Shown: positions 15,774 through 25,177, counted from the first letter of the stretch. The stretch: 64,000 nucleotides of DNA from Paraburkholderia phenoliruptrix (GCF_019511605.1 NZ_JAEUAV010000027.1:1-64000); one strand, 5' to 3'. Program-made: numbers and translations. The notes: a model not told the origin generated them from the sequence alone.

Positions 15774-16553
15774 CTACTGTACAAGTGGCGAGGCCGCACC
15801 ATCCATCTGGACGCCCGTCATATCGGCCCGGCCCGCAAGCACGCTGATGTATTGGCGCAGCGCGGTCGCAAACGCCTGCTGGCGAAGCGCCTGCGCGACC
15901 GCTTCGCGGACGGTATCGAACTCGGGCACGATGCCTGGATCGCGCTCCATCACCTCGACCACGTGCAGGCCGAAGCGGCTATGCACGAGATGCGGCAGGA
16001 CGCCTATGTCCGGTCGGCCGAACAGTTCCTTCGCGAACTCGGGCGCGCATTCGTCTGTGCGCAGCCAACCCAGATCGCCGCCATAGGCGCCGCTTGGACA
16101 GTTCGACATGCCTCGCGCGACGCGGGCGAAGCGGTCGCTCACTGTGCCATTTTCACAGCGCAGTTCCAGCAGGCACGACTCGGCACGTTTGCGCAGGGCG
16201 CCGATATCGAGGCCGGGCGTGACGGCGAACAGCACGTGACGCGCGCGTACCCGCTCGCCGACGGCGAAGCGGCCTGGCTGAGCGGCGTGGTATCGGCGGC
16301 AAGCGTCTTCCGTCGGCTCCGGCAGTTGCAGGGCGCGCTCGAGCAACGTGTCGATGGCCGCCGACGCAGCGACGCTGATCGCGCCGTCGACGGGTGCGGG
16401 ATCGTGCGCACCGAGCAGACCTGCTTCGATAGCCGACTGACGCAGCAGTTCAATGCACGCGCGCTGCCGCAGCGCTTCGGCGGAGAGCGTTTCGCCTTCT
16501 CTGTACAGCGCAGTTCCGTTGACGGTTGCAACGTCGCATAGATTGTCTTGCAT
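15774..16553 (-). CDS. Parvulin-type peptidyl-prolyl isomerase of the nar operon
   Basis: 259 residues. A helical N-terminal half (LSAEALRQRACIELLRQSAI) precedes a parvulin/rotamase domain at about 100-210: RARHVLFAVTPG, FARVARGMSNCPSGAYGGDL, GWLRTDECAPEFAKELF, SRFGLHVVEVMERD, the last holding the conserved His. The start is the ATG whose ribosome site AGGAG stands 8 bases upstream; a TTG two codons earlier would crowd that site. No signal peptide is visible, so it should be cytoplasmic. It is 18 bases downstream of narI, indicating co-transcription and a possible role as a chaperone in nitrate reductase maturation beside NarJ; that role is inference. Confidence 0.88.
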   Translation of the reverse strand: MQDNLCDVATVNGTALYREGETLSAEALRQRACIELLRQSAIEAGLLGAHDPAPVDGAISVAASAAIDTLLERALQLPEPTEDACRRYHAAQPGRFAVGERVRARHVLFAVTPGLDIGALRKRAESCLLELRCENGTVSDRFARVARGMSNCPSGAYGGDLGWLRTDECAPEFAKELFGRPDIGVLPHLVHSRFGLHVVEVMERDPGIVPEFDTVREAVAQALRQQAFATALRQYISVLAGRADMTGVQMDGAASPLVQ

Positions 16554-16571
16554 GGCCAATACTCCTGCGCG

Positions 16572-17300
16572 TCAGATTCTGCGACGCGGTTGTTGATGAC
16601 CGGCCGGCACGTTCAGGCGGCGCGAGCGCACCACCTGATACGGGCGCAACAGATAGCCGACCGATGCAAAGCCGCTCCATACGTGCACGAGCCGCGTGAA
16701 CGGGAACAGCAGAAACACCGTCATGCCGAGCACGATATGCACCTTGAACGGCCATTCCACGGTGAACAGGCCGCTGGCGTCGGGCCGGAACGTGACGATG
16801 CCTTGCGCCCAGTCGGCGAGTGCGAGCATGGTGTGCGCGTCTGCCCGGTCCGCGAACGAGTAGGGCAGCGTGACGAGCCCGAGGCACAGCTGTACCCACA
16901 GAATCACGAGGATGGCCAGGTCCGTGCGGCGGCTCGTGACGCGGATGCGCGGATCGAACATGCGCCGGTGAAGCAGCAGCGTCAGACCGGCAAAGCAGAT
17001 CGCACCGGCTGTACCACCGGAGACGATCGCTAGCAGTTGCTTATGCTGCGCGCTGATAAACGGCGCATAGATGAAATGCGGAGTCAGCAGCCCCACCGTA
17101 TGCCCGAACAGCAGGAACAGAATGCCCACGTGAAAAAGGTTGCTGCCCCAGCGCAATTGCCCGGCGCGCAGAAGTTGCGACGAATCGCTTTTCCACGTGT
17201 ACTGGTCGCGATCGAAGCGCGCGAGGCAGCCCATCAGAAACACGGCGAGGCAAATGTACGGATAGACGCCGAAGAAAAACGTGTGCGCGGTAATGTTCAT
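16572..17300 (-). CDS. narI: Respiratory nitrate reductase gamma subunit (cytochrome b)
   Basis: 242 residues starting with MNITAHTFFFGVYPYICLAV; the frame is open further upstream but lies inside narJ. Five transmembrane helices are evident, with His residues that fit the two heme b sites (LFHVGILFLLFGHTVGLL for one pair, FKVHIVLGMTVFLLFPFTRLVHVW for the other). NarI takes electrons from quinol on the periplasmic side and passes them to NarH. The start overlaps the narJ stop by 4 bp. The C-terminus (RSRRLNVPAG) is basic and cytoplasmic as expected. Confidence 0.95.
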   Translation of the reverse strand: MNITAHTFFFGVYPYICLAVFLMGCLARFDRDQYTWKSDSSQLLRAGQLRWGSNLFHVGILFLLFGHTVGLLTPHFIYAPFISAQHKQLLAIVSGGTAGAICFAGLTLLLHRRMFDPRIRVTSRRTDLAILVILWVQLCLGLVTLPYSFADRADAHTMLALADWAQGIVTFRPDASGLFTVEWPFKVHIVLGMTVFLLFPFTRLVHVWSGFASVGYLLRPYQVVRSRRLNVPAGHQQPRRRI

Positions 17301-18040
17301 GTGGACGCTCCATGCGCAAATTGACCATGTTGACCAAGCTGGCCGGGTTGTACCGGTAGCGGCTGGCGTGACGTTCTGACGATATGCACCGGCTGTACTG
17401 CGCCTGCATTGCGTTGCCCCTCCGACGAACAACCGCCGAATGCGGCAGGTTCGCGCCACGTTTCGTCGAGCGCCGGCTCGGCGGGAACCTCGACCAGTTT
17501 CGTCGGTTCGCCAGCAAGTTCGAGCAGCGCCGCGAGCACGCTTGCGTAGGCGCTTTCACGCCTCGTCAATGCGCTAAACAGGTTGCGCAGGATATGCGCG
17601 ATCTCGCGCAGAAAATCAGCGGCCGCTGCGGGCGGTTGCGTGGACGCATACTCCAGCACGACGGTCAGATGGTCCGGCAGTTCGTGCGACGAGAGGTAAA
17701 GACCCGCTTCTTCGTAAGTCCGGATCAGGTCGATCATCGCCGGACCGCGATCGCGCGAATCGCCGTGTACGTGCTCGAACAGATGCAAGGCGGTGCCGCG
17801 TCCGCGGTCGAAGAGGTCGACATACGACGCCTCGGCATCAAGCCCCTCGGAGTCGAGGAGCTGATCGAACAGCGCGTCGATTTCAGTGAGTCGTTGCTCG
17901 CTCAACGTGCGCTGCGCACGCAGTGCCGCGCGCATGGCGGGCAAATGCGCGCGCAGCGCCGCATCGGGATAGTCGAGCAGATGCGCCAGCACGCGCAGTG
18001 TCGTGGCGAGTGAATCAGAAAAAGCGGTATGGGTGGACAT
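17297..18040 (-). CDS. narJ: Nitrate reductase molybdenum cofactor assembly chaperone
   Basis: 247 residues, longer than average because of a C-terminal tail rich in Gln, Gly and His. The helical TorD-like core is visible: TLRVLAHLLDYPDAALRAHL, the family signature YVDLFDRGRGTALHLFEHVHGDSRDRG and LFSALTRRESAYASVLAALL. NarJ binds the NarG N-terminus and directs molybdenum cofactor and FS0 cluster insertion before membrane attachment to NarI. It starts 3 bases after the narH stop and overlaps narI by 4 bp. Confidence 0.95.
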   Translation of the reverse strand: MSTHTAFSDSLATTLRVLAHLLDYPDAALRAHLPAMRAALRAQRTLSEQRLTEIDALFDQLLDSEGLDAEASYVDLFDRGRGTALHLFEHVHGDSRDRGPAMIDLIRTYEEAGLYLSSHELPDHLTVVLEYASTQPPAAAADFLREIAHILRNLFSALTRRESAYASVLAALLELAGEPTKLVEVPAEPALDETWREPAAFGGCSSEGQRNAGAVQPVHIVRTSRQPLPVQPGQLGQHGQFAHGAST

Positions 18041-18043
18041 CGC

Positions 18044-19567
18044 TCAAACCTCGACTTTGATGGGAATGGTGCGCTTCTTGTCGCTGCCGAACAGACTCGT
18101 ATGCGTGGTGCCGTCGGAACAGCCGTTGCCGAAACTGAACCCGCAACCGCCGCGAACGTTGAAAGCGTTTTCCGCGTACTCGCGGTGCGTTGTCGGAATC
18201 ACGAAGCGGTCTTCGTAATTGGCAATGGCCATGGTGCGGTACATGTCTTCCACCTGCTCGACGCTCAAGCCCACTTGTTGCAGGGCCGCGTGGTTTTCCC
18301 AACCGTCGACATGCTTGCCACGCTGCCAGGCGCGCATGGCGAGCATCCGTTCGAGTGCGCGCACAACCGGTTGGGTATCGCCTGCGGTGAGCAGGTTGGC
18401 CAGATATCTCACAGGAATGCGCAACTGGTTCACGTCCGGAATCTCGCCGTTTGCGCTGATGTGGCCGGCATTGGCGGCGGCGGTGATAGGCGAAAGCGGC
18501 GGCACGTACCAGACCATCGGCAGCGTGCGGTATTCCGGATGTAGCGGCAAAGCGACCTTCCAGTCCATCGCCATCTTGTAGACGGGGCTCGCGCGCGCCG
18601 CGTCAAGCCAGTTCTCCGCTATGCCGTCTTTGCGGGCCTGCTCGATTACCTGCGGATCGTGCGGGTCAAGAAAGATGCCGAGCTGCGTTTCGTACAGATC
18701 CTTGTCGTGCTCGACGCTCGCCGCCTGTTCGATACGATCCGCGTCATACAGCAGCACGCCCAGATAGCGGATGCGCCCTACACATGTTTCGGAGCATACG
18801 GTGGGCTGTCCCGCCTCGATGCGCGGATAGCAGAAGATGCATTTCTCCGCCTTGCCGCTCTTCCAGTTGTAGTAGATCTTCTTGTACGGGCAGCCGCTTA
18901 CGCACATGCGCCAGCCGCGGCACTTGTCCTGATCGATCAGCACGATGCCGTCTTCTTCGCGCTTGTAGATCGAGCCCGACGGGCACGACGCGACACATGC
19001 CGGATTCAGGCAGTGTTCGCACAGGCGCGGCAGGTACATCATGAAGGTATTCTCGAACTGCCCGTAGATGTCCTTCTGGATCTCGTCGAAGTTGCGGTCC
19101 TTGCTGCGCTTGCTGAATTCGCCGCCGAGAATTTCTTCCCAGTTCGGTCCCCACACGATCTTTTCCATCCGCTGGCCGGTAATCAGGCTGCGTGGCCGGG
19201 CCGTCGGGGCCGCTTTCATTTCCGGCGCGCTTTGCAGGTGGTCGTAGTCGAACGTGAAGGGCTCGTAGTAGTCGTCGATTTGCGGCAGGTTCGGGTTCGC
19301 GAAGATGCGCATCAGCAGCTTCCACTTCGCGCCCTGGCGCGGCGCAATCGAGCCGTCGGCGTGGCGCACCCAGCCGCCGTTCCATTTGTCCTGGTTCTCC
19401 CATTCCTTGGGGTAACCGATGCCGGGCTTCGTTTCGACATTGTTGAACCAGGCGTATTCCACGCCGGGACGGCTTGTCCAGACGTTCTTGCAGGTCACGC
19501 TGCAGGTGTGACAACCGATGCACTTGTCCAGGTTCAGCACCATGCCGATCTGTGCGCGTATTTTCAT
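18044..19567 (-). CDS. narH: Respiratory nitrate reductase beta subunit (iron-sulfur)
   Basis: 507 residues. The first Cys group is C16-x2-C19-x2-C22-x3-C26 in DKCIGCHTCSVTCKNVW. The others are CEHCLNPACVASCP, CRGWRMCVSGCPYKK and, after KSGKAEKCIFCYPR, CSETCVGRIRYLG. The Trp in CRGWRMC replaces a Cys, as in other NarH proteins, leaving one cluster as [3Fe-4S] and three as [4Fe-4S]. It wires electrons from NarI to NarG on the cytoplasmic face. A strong ribosome site (AAGGAG) precedes the ATG, 28 bp after the narG stop. Confidence 0.96.
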   Translation of the reverse strand: MKIRAQIGMVLNLDKCIGCHTCSVTCKNVWTSRPGVEYAWFNNVETKPGIGYPKEWENQDKWNGGWVRHADGSIAPRQGAKWKLLMRIFANPNLPQIDDYYEPFTFDYDHLQSAPEMKAAPTARPRSLITGQRMEKIVWGPNWEEILGGEFSKRSKDRNFDEIQKDIYGQFENTFMMYLPRLCEHCLNPACVASCPSGSIYKREEDGIVLIDQDKCRGWRMCVSGCPYKKIYYNWKSGKAEKCIFCYPRIEAGQPTVCSETCVGRIRYLGVLLYDADRIEQAASVEHDKDLYETQLGIFLDPHDPQVIEQARKDGIAENWLDAARASPVYKMAMDWKVALPLHPEYRTLPMVWYVPPLSPITAAANAGHISANGEIPDVNQLRIPVRYLANLLTAGDTQPVVRALERMLAMRAWQRGKHVDGWENHAALQQVGLSVEQVEDMYRTMAIANYEDRFVIPTTHREYAENAFNVRGGCGFSFGNGCSDGTTHTSLFGSDKKRTIPIKVEV

Positions 19568-19595
19568 GATTTGGCTCCTTGAGACCGGCGATGTA

Positions 19596-22500
19596 TCAGG
19601 GGTTCTCGCCCTGTGTCTGATAGGCGCGAGCGAACTCGTCGCCGCGTGGGGTGTCCAGCCAGTCGACGTTCCTCATCTTGCGCACCACGACGAACTCGTC
19701 GCGATTGGTGCCGATGGTCCCGTAGTAGTTGAACCCGTAGCTCAGTTGCGCATAGCCGCCTATCATGTGCGTGGGCTTGAGCACGATCCGCGTAACCGAG
19801 TTGTGAATGCCGCCGCGCACGCCGGTTATCTCCGAACCCGGCGTGTTGATGATTTTTTCCTGCGCGTGGTACATGAGCACCATGCCCGAGTTGACCCGCT
19901 GGCTGACCACCGCGCGCGCCGCAATCGCCCCGTTGATGTTGAAAAGCTCGACCCAGTCGTTGTCTTCAATACCGGCACGCTTCGCGTCGTCTTCGCTTAG
20001 CCACACCACCGGGCCGCCGCGGTTCAGCGTGAGCATCAACAGGTTGTCGCTATAGGTGCTGTGAATGCCCCATTTCTGATGCGGCGTGACGAAGTTGAGG
20101 ACGAGTTCCTCCTGACCGTTGGGCTTGATGTTGTGCACGCCGCCCGTCGCCTTCAGATTGACTGGCGGACGGTAGCTCGAAAAGCCCTCGCCGAACGCAA
20201 TCATCCACGGATGGTCCTGGTAGAACTGCTGGCGCCCGGTGAGCGTGCGCCAAGGAATCAGTTCGTGGACGTTGGTGTAGCCGGCGTTATAGCTGACCGT
20301 TTCACTTTCAATGCCGCTCCACGTGGGCGAACTGATGATCTTGCGCGGTTGCGCCTGCACGTCGCGGTAGCGGATCTTTTCGTCCTCGCGATAGAGCGCA
20401 AGATGCTTGTGGTCGCGACCCGTGGCTTTGGAAAGCGCTTCCCACGCTTTGACTGCCACGTGGCCGTTGGTTTCGGGCGCGAGCTGCAGGATCACTTCGC
20501 ACGCGTCGATGTCCGTGACGATGCGCGGCATGCCCTTGGTCGGGCCGTCTTCTTCGGTCAGGCCGTTAAGCTGGCCGAGTTGCGTCACCTCGGTTTCCGT
20601 TTTCCACGCGATACCCTTGCCGCCATTGCCGGCGTTGTTCATCAACGGGCCGAGCGCGGTGAAGCGCTTGAAGAGATTCGGGTAGTCGCGCTCCACCACG
20701 GCGATCTGCGGCGCCGTCTTGCCGGGAACGAGGTCGCATTCGCCCTTCTTCCACTCCTTCACCTCGAACGGCTGCGCGAGTTCCGCCGGAGAATCGTGCA
20801 TGAGCGGAGTGAGCACCACATCGCGCTCTACGCCGAGGTGGCCCACGCACACTTCGCTGAACGCTTTGGCGAAGCCCTTGTAGATTTCCCAGTCGGAACG
20901 CGCCTGCCATACCGGATCCACCGCTGCCGAAAGCGGATGGATAAACGGATGCATGTCGCTGGTGTTGAGGTCGTTCTTCTCGTACCAACTGGCGGTCGGC
21001 AGGACGATGTCCGAATACAGGCAGGTCGTGCTCATGCGGAAATCCAGCGTGACAAGCAGGTCGAGCTTGCCCTGCGGAGCTTCGTCGTGCCATTGCACTT
21101 CAACGGGCCGCGCGTCGTCGTTGCCCAGATCTTTGCCCTGCACGCCGTTTTCGGTGCCGAGCAGATGCTTGCAGAAGTACTCGTGACCCTTGCCCGAGGA
21201 GCCGAGCAGATTCGAACGCCACACGAACATATTGCGCGGCCAGTTCTGCGGTGCGTCGGGGTCTTCGCAACTCATCTGCAGGCTGCCGTCCGCAAGACCT
21301 CGCACGACGTAGTCTTTCGCGTCCATGCCTTGTGCCGCCGCCTGCTTTGCGAGCTCGAGCGGATTGGTCTTCAGCTGAGGCGCGCTAGGCAGCCAGCCCA
21401 TGCGCTCGGCACGCACGTTGTAGTCGATCATGCTGCCGCCATACACGCGCTTGTCCGCAAGCGGCGAAGCGATTTCCTCCATGTTCAGCTTCTCGTAGCG
21501 CCATTGGTCCGTGTGCGCATAGAAGAAGCTCGTGCCGTTCATCTGCCGCGGCGGGCGAATCCAGTCGAGCGCGAAGGCGAGCGCCGTCCAGCCGGTTTGC
21601 GGACGCAGCTTTTCCTGGCCCACGTAGTGAGCCCAGCCGCCGCCGCTCTGGCCGATGCAGCCGCACATCATCAACAGATTGATCACGCCGCGATAGTTCA
21701 TGTCGGCGTGATACCAGTGGTTCATTGCAGCGCCGATAATGACCATGGACTTGCCATGCGTCTTGTCCGCATTGGCGGCAAACTCGCGCGCCACGGTGAC
21801 AATCTGATCGCGCGGCACGCCGGTAATCGACTCGGCCCACGCGGGCGTGTAGGCGGCATTGTCGTCGTAACTGGCCGCGCCGCTGCCGAGGCCCCGGTCT
21901 ATGCCGTACTGCGCCGCCTGAAGATCGAACACGGTGGCCACCAGCACTTCGCGCGCGTCGCCTTCCTTGCCGAGGCGCAAGCGCACCGCCGGCGCTTTCA
22001 CATGATTGATCTCGCCGTTCAGTTCGTTGGCGGGAAACTGCGGCGAGTGAACACCGCCGAAGTAGGGCAAGGCGACATCGACAATTTCATGCGGCTGCGC
22101 GCCGTCTTCGAGCACGGAGAGCTTGAGCGTAAGGGCCTCGCCGTGGCGGGCTTCTTTATCTTCCAGGTTCCATTTGCCCGCGTCTTCTTCCGCATTGGCA
22201 TGCCAGCGAAAACCGATCGATCCGTTCGGCAGCACCGCGCGCCCGTTCGTGTCGAACGCGACGGTCTTCCACTCGGCATTGTTCGACTGACCGAGCTTGC
22301 CGTTAAAATCGCTCGCGCGCAGATAACGGTCCGGCACCAGCGTCTGCTGCCCGTCCGGCAACGTGTGCGTCTTGAGCATCACGAGCATGGGCAGGTCGGT
22401 GTAGCGTCGCGCGTAACCGTCGAAGTATTCGCTGCGCTTTTTGAAGTAGAACTCGTTGAACGCGACGTGGCCCATTGCCATCGCGAGGGCCGCGTCGGTG

Positions 22501-23402
22501 CCCTGGCGCGGATGCAACCACAGGTCGGACAGCTTCGCGACTTCGCTATAGTCCGGCGTCACTGCGACGGTTTTGGTGCCCTTGTAGCGGACTTCGGTGA
22601 AGAAGTGCGCGTCCGGCGTGCGCGTTTGCGGCACATTGCTGCCCCACGCAATGATGTACGAGGCGTTGTACCAATCGGCCGATTCGGGCACGTCGGTCTG
22701 TTCGCCCCAAATTTGCGGACTCGCCGGCGGCAGATCGCAATACCAGTCGTAGAAACTCATGCAGACGCCGCCGAGCAGGCTCAGGTAGCGGCTGCCCGCC
22801 GCGTAGCTGACCATGCTCATCGCGGGAATCGGCGAAAAGCCGATCACGCGGTCCGGGCCATGCGTTTTGATCGTGTAGACGTTGGCCGCGGCGACGATGC
22901 GGTTCACTTCGTCCCAGCTGCTGCGCACGAAGCCGCCCATGCCGCGCACTTGCTGATAGTCGCGTCTTGCTGCGGGATTTTCCACGATCGAGGCCCACGC
23001 CGCGACCGGGTCGCCGTGCGTCTGCAACGCGGCGCGCCAGCGTGCGAGCAGGCGGGCTCGCACCATCGGGTATTTCACGCGGTTCGCGCTGTACAGGTAC
23101 CACGAGTACGAGGCGCCCCGCGCGCAGCCGCGCGGTTCATGATTGGGCATGTCCCAACGGGTGCGCGGGTAGTCGGTCTGCTGTGTTTCCCACGTTACGA
23201 TGCCGCCCTTGACGTAGATCTTCCACGAACAGGAGCCGGTGCAGTTCACGCCGTGCGTGCTGCGCACGATCTTGTCGTGAGCCCAGCGATTCCGGTAGGT
23301 ATCTTCCCACGTGCGGTCTTCGCCGGTGGTTACGCCGTGACCGTCCGCGAATTGCTCCTTTGGGAGCGCGAAGTGGGTCAGTCGGTCGAGAAAATGGCTC
23401 AT
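19596..23402 (-). CDS. narG: Respiratory nitrate reductase alpha subunit (molybdopterin)
   Basis: 1268 residues, close to the 1247 of E. coli NarG. The N-terminal STHGVNCTGSCSWKIYVKG carries the His and Cys ligands of the FS0 cluster. YIIAWGSNVPQTRTPDAHF contains the region of the Asp ligand to Mo, and MCGCIGQSGGGWAHYVGQEK, QMSCEDPDAPQNWPRN and VTLDFRMSTTCLYSDIVLPT are typical of membrane-bound NarG rather than periplasmic NapA. No Tat signal is present, in line with a cytoplasmic catalytic subunit held by NarI. It reduces nitrate to nitrite with bis-MGD. It is preceded by narK on the same strand with a 16-bp gap. Confidence 0.97.
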   Translation of the reverse strand: MSHFLDRLTHFALPKEQFADGHGVTTGEDRTWEDTYRNRWAHDKIVRSTHGVNCTGSCSWKIYVKGGIVTWETQQTDYPRTRWDMPNHEPRGCARGASYSWYLYSANRVKYPMVRARLLARWRAALQTHGDPVAAWASIVENPAARRDYQQVRGMGGFVRSSWDEVNRIVAAANVYTIKTHGPDRVIGFSPIPAMSMVSYAAGSRYLSLLGGVCMSFYDWYCDLPPASPQIWGEQTDVPESADWYNASYIIAWGSNVPQTRTPDAHFFTEVRYKGTKTVAVTPDYSEVAKLSDLWLHPRQGTDAALAMAMGHVAFNEFYFKKRSEYFDGYARRYTDLPMLVMLKTHTLPDGQQTLVPDRYLRASDFNGKLGQSNNAEWKTVAFDTNGRAVLPNGSIGFRWHANAEEDAGKWNLEDKEARHGEALTLKLSVLEDGAQPHEIVDVALPYFGGVHSPQFPANELNGEINHVKAPAVRLRLGKEGDAREVLVATVFDLQAAQYGIDRGLGSGAASYDDNAAYTPAWAESITGVPRDQIVTVAREFAANADKTHGKSMVIIGAAMNHWYHADMNYRGVINLLMMCGCIGQSGGGWAHYVGQEKLRPQTGWTALAFALDWIRPPRQMNGTSFFYAHTDQWRYEKLNMEEIASPLADKRVYGGSMIDYNVRAERMGWLPSAPQLKTNPLELAKQAAAQGMDAKDYVVRGLADGSLQMSCEDPDAPQNWPRNMFVWRSNLLGSSGKGHEYFCKHLLGTENGVQGKDLGNDDARPVEVQWHDEAPQGKLDLLVTLDFRMSTTCLYSDIVLPTASWYEKNDLNTSDMHPFIHPLSAAVDPVWQARSDWEIYKGFAKAFSEVCVGHLGVERDVVLTPLMHDSPAELAQPFEVKEWKKGECDLVPGKTAPQIAVVERDYPNLFKRFTALGPLMNNAGNGGKGIAWKTETEVTQLGQLNGLTEEDGPTKGMPRIVTDIDACEVILQLAPETNGHVAVKAWEALSKATGRDHKHLALYREDEKIRYRDVQAQPRKIISSPTWSGIESETVSYNAGYTNVHELIPWRTLTGRQQFYQDHPWMIAFGEGFSSYRPPVNLKATGGVHNIKPNGQEELVLNFVTPHQKWGIHSTYSDNLLMLTLNRGGPVVWLSEDDAKRAGIEDNDWVELFNINGAIAARAVVSQRVNSGMVLMYHAQEKIINTPGSEITGVRGGIHNSVTRIVLKPTHMIGGYAQLSYGFNYYGTIGTNRDEFVVVRKMRNVDWLDTPRGDEFARAYQTQGENP

Positions 23403-23418
23403 GGAACGGGCTCCGGTT

Positions 23419-24828
23419 TCAGCAGGGCATGGGTGCGTTGCGGCGGGCGTAGTGCCACCAGGTCACGGCGATGCACACGAGGTAAAAGGCAATGAACACG
23501 TACAGCGCGGCATGAGGGCCGCCGGTGAGGGCAATGGAGCTGCCGTAGCTCTTGGGAATGAAGAAGCCGCCGTAGGCCGCCATCGCCGCGGAAAAGCCCA
23601 GCGTGGCCGCGGCTTCGGTGTTGCCTTCCCTGGTTGCGCGCTGCACGGCTTCGCGGTCTGACGGGTTGACTTCGCGCAGCTTCGAGTTGAGAAAGATCAC
23701 GGGGATCATGCGGAACGTCGAGCCGTTGCCGATGCCTGTCGTGAGGAACAGCACGAGAAAGCATGCGAAGAAGCCGCCGAAGCTGCCCGCCGAAGCACCG
23801 TTGGGCAGGAACATCAGCACGCCGCCCACGGCACATGCCATGACCACGAAGTTCCACAGCGTGACGCGCGCGCCGCCCAGCTTGTCCGCAAGCCATCCGC
23901 CGAACGGCCGCACCGCGGCGCCGACGAGCGGTCCCAGCCAGGCATAAGCGAGCGGATTGACAGCCGGAAACTGGCTCTTGATGAGCAGCGGGAAACCCGC
24001 GGCATAGCCGATGAACGAGCCGAAGGTGCCGAGGTAAAGCACGCACATCAGCCAGTTGTGCTTGCGCCGGAAGATCACCGCCTGCTCGGCGAACGATGCC
24101 TTGGCTTCCGCAAGATCATTCATGCCGAACCAGGCGGCGAGTGACGCCAACGCAATCCACGGCACCCAGACGAACGCCGCATTCTGCGTCCACACGAGCG
24201 TGGTTTGCCCGGCCTTCACGACGCTTTGAGGCTCGCCCGCAAAGATGCCGAAAATGCCTGCTGTCACGACGAGCGGGCTCAGGAACTGCACGACGGAAAC
24301 GCCGAGGTTGCCGAGTCCCGCATTCACGCCGAGCGCCGACCCCTTGCGCTCCTTCGGAAAGAAGAAGCTGATGTTGGCCATGCTCGAACTGAAATTGCCG
24401 CCGCCCAGGCCGCACAGCAGCGCGAGGGCGAGCATCGTCGGATAGGTCGTGGTGTTGTCTTGCACCGCAAAACCGATACCCATGGCGGGAATAAGCAGCG
24501 AGGCAGTCGAAATGGCCGTCCAGCGGCGGCCGCCCACGAGCGGCACCATGAACGAATAGAAGATGCGCAGTGTCGCGCCGCTCAGCGCGGGCGCCGCCGC
24601 GAGCCAGAACAACTGATTCGTCGAGTAGCGAAAGCCGAGTGCCGGCAGATTCACCGCCACGACGCTCCATACCTGCCAGATTGCGAATGCGAGGAACAAC
24701 GCGGGGACAGAGATCCACAGGTTGAGCCTGGCAATCGCTTCGCCTTCGCGTTCCCAGAAGGCCTTGTCTTCAGGAGACCAGATCGCGAGCGTGCGACCTG
24801 GCCGCGCTGTGATGGGCCGGGAGTTCAT
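23419..24828 (-). CDS. narK: Nitrate/nitrite MFS transporter
   Basis: 469 residues, about 12 transmembrane helices. The nitrate signature segments are seen: GVNAGLGNLGVSVVQFLSPL in the first half and LTTGIGNGSTFRMIPVIFLN in the second. The cytoplasmic middle loop and the Arg residues typical of substrate contact (RIFYSFMVPLVGGRRW) are retained. The start is the ATG that overlaps the stop of a short upstream ORF (ATGA) with GGAGA before it; the frame is open for another 49 codons but that part is Arg-rich and shadows the small gene. It imports nitrate and/or exchanges nitrite for the cytoplasmic NarG active site. Confidence 0.94.
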   Translation of the reverse strand: MNSRPITARPGRTLAIWSPEDKAFWEREGEAIARLNLWISVPALFLAFAIWQVWSVVAVNLPALGFRYSTNQLFWLAAAPALSGATLRIFYSFMVPLVGGRRWTAISTASLLIPAMGIGFAVQDNTTTYPTMLALALLCGLGGGNFSSSMANISFFFPKERKGSALGVNAGLGNLGVSVVQFLSPLVVTAGIFGIFAGEPQSVVKAGQTTLVWTQNAAFVWVPWIALASLAAWFGMNDLAEAKASFAEQAVIFRRKHNWLMCVLYLGTFGSFIGYAAGFPLLIKSQFPAVNPLAYAWLGPLVGAAVRPFGGWLADKLGGARVTLWNFVVMACAVGGVLMFLPNGASAGSFGGFFACFLVLFLTTGIGNGSTFRMIPVIFLNSKLREVNPSDREAVQRATREGNTEAAATLGFSAAMAAYGGFFIPKSYGSSIALTGGPHAALYVFIAFYLVCIAVTWWHYARRNAPMPC

Positions 24829-25010
24829 TGCAAATCTCCAGTTGAGTGGTCGATCCGTGCGCACGTGCAGGATCGAAGCAGTGCGTTGCGCTGGCGCAGA
24901 TCGATTGCGAGGCCGGCAATCCACACAGCGACGGAAATGCACAGCATCAGCACCGCGGCGTCCTGCAGCGGCCACGCGTCGAAAATGGGGTTTGGCAAAG
25001 CGTTCATCAT
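24825..25010 (-). CDS. Small single-span membrane protein coupled to narK
   Basis: A 61-residue frame starting ATG-ATG (MMNALPNPIFDAWPLQD), with one strong transmembrane helix (AAVLMLCISVAVWIAGLAI) followed by a basic, Cys-containing tail (LRSCTCARIDHSTGD). Its stop overlaps the narK start by 4 bp, a sign of translational coupling, and a weak ribosome site (AGAGG) is upstream. I do not recognise the family. It could be a small accessory protein of the transporter, or a leader peptide for narK translation. It would be the first gene of the nar transcript. Confidence 0.6.
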   Translation of the reverse strand: MMNALPNPIFDAWPLQDAAVLMLCISVAVWIAGLAIDLRQRNALLRSCTCARIDHSTGDLQ

Positions 25011-25163
25011 GTGATGCCTCTTTGAATGACTGAGCATCATTGTCCGCAGGCGCGCTGCGGCTGAATATCCACCGAGTGGGGATCGCCCGCGCGGCATTCG
25101 AACTACGCCGTTGCGCACGGCGATAGTCCTGAAGAACTACTGAGCGTTTTGATTGGCCGACGG

Positions 25164-25177
25164 TTGAGATGGATCAA
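25164..25177 (-). promoter_or_regulatory. FNR/Anr-like box in the narK/narGHJI control region
   Basis: The sequence TTGAGATGGATCAA matches TTGAT-N4-ATCAA at 9 of 10 defined positions. It sits in the 429-bp gene-free gap between the small ORF/narK/narGHJI transcript on minus and the MHS transporter on plus, about 154 bases before the first minus-strand start. Anaerobic control of nar operons by FNR-type proteins is well established. I see no convincing -10 or NarL heptamer array around it, and nothing else clear in this gap. Confidence 0.6.

Noticed and set aside
20061..23495. A very long open frame on the plus strand opposite narG
   Set aside because: It is exactly antisense to narG, rich in Arg/His/Val as expected from a GC-rich shadow, and has no recognisable domain.
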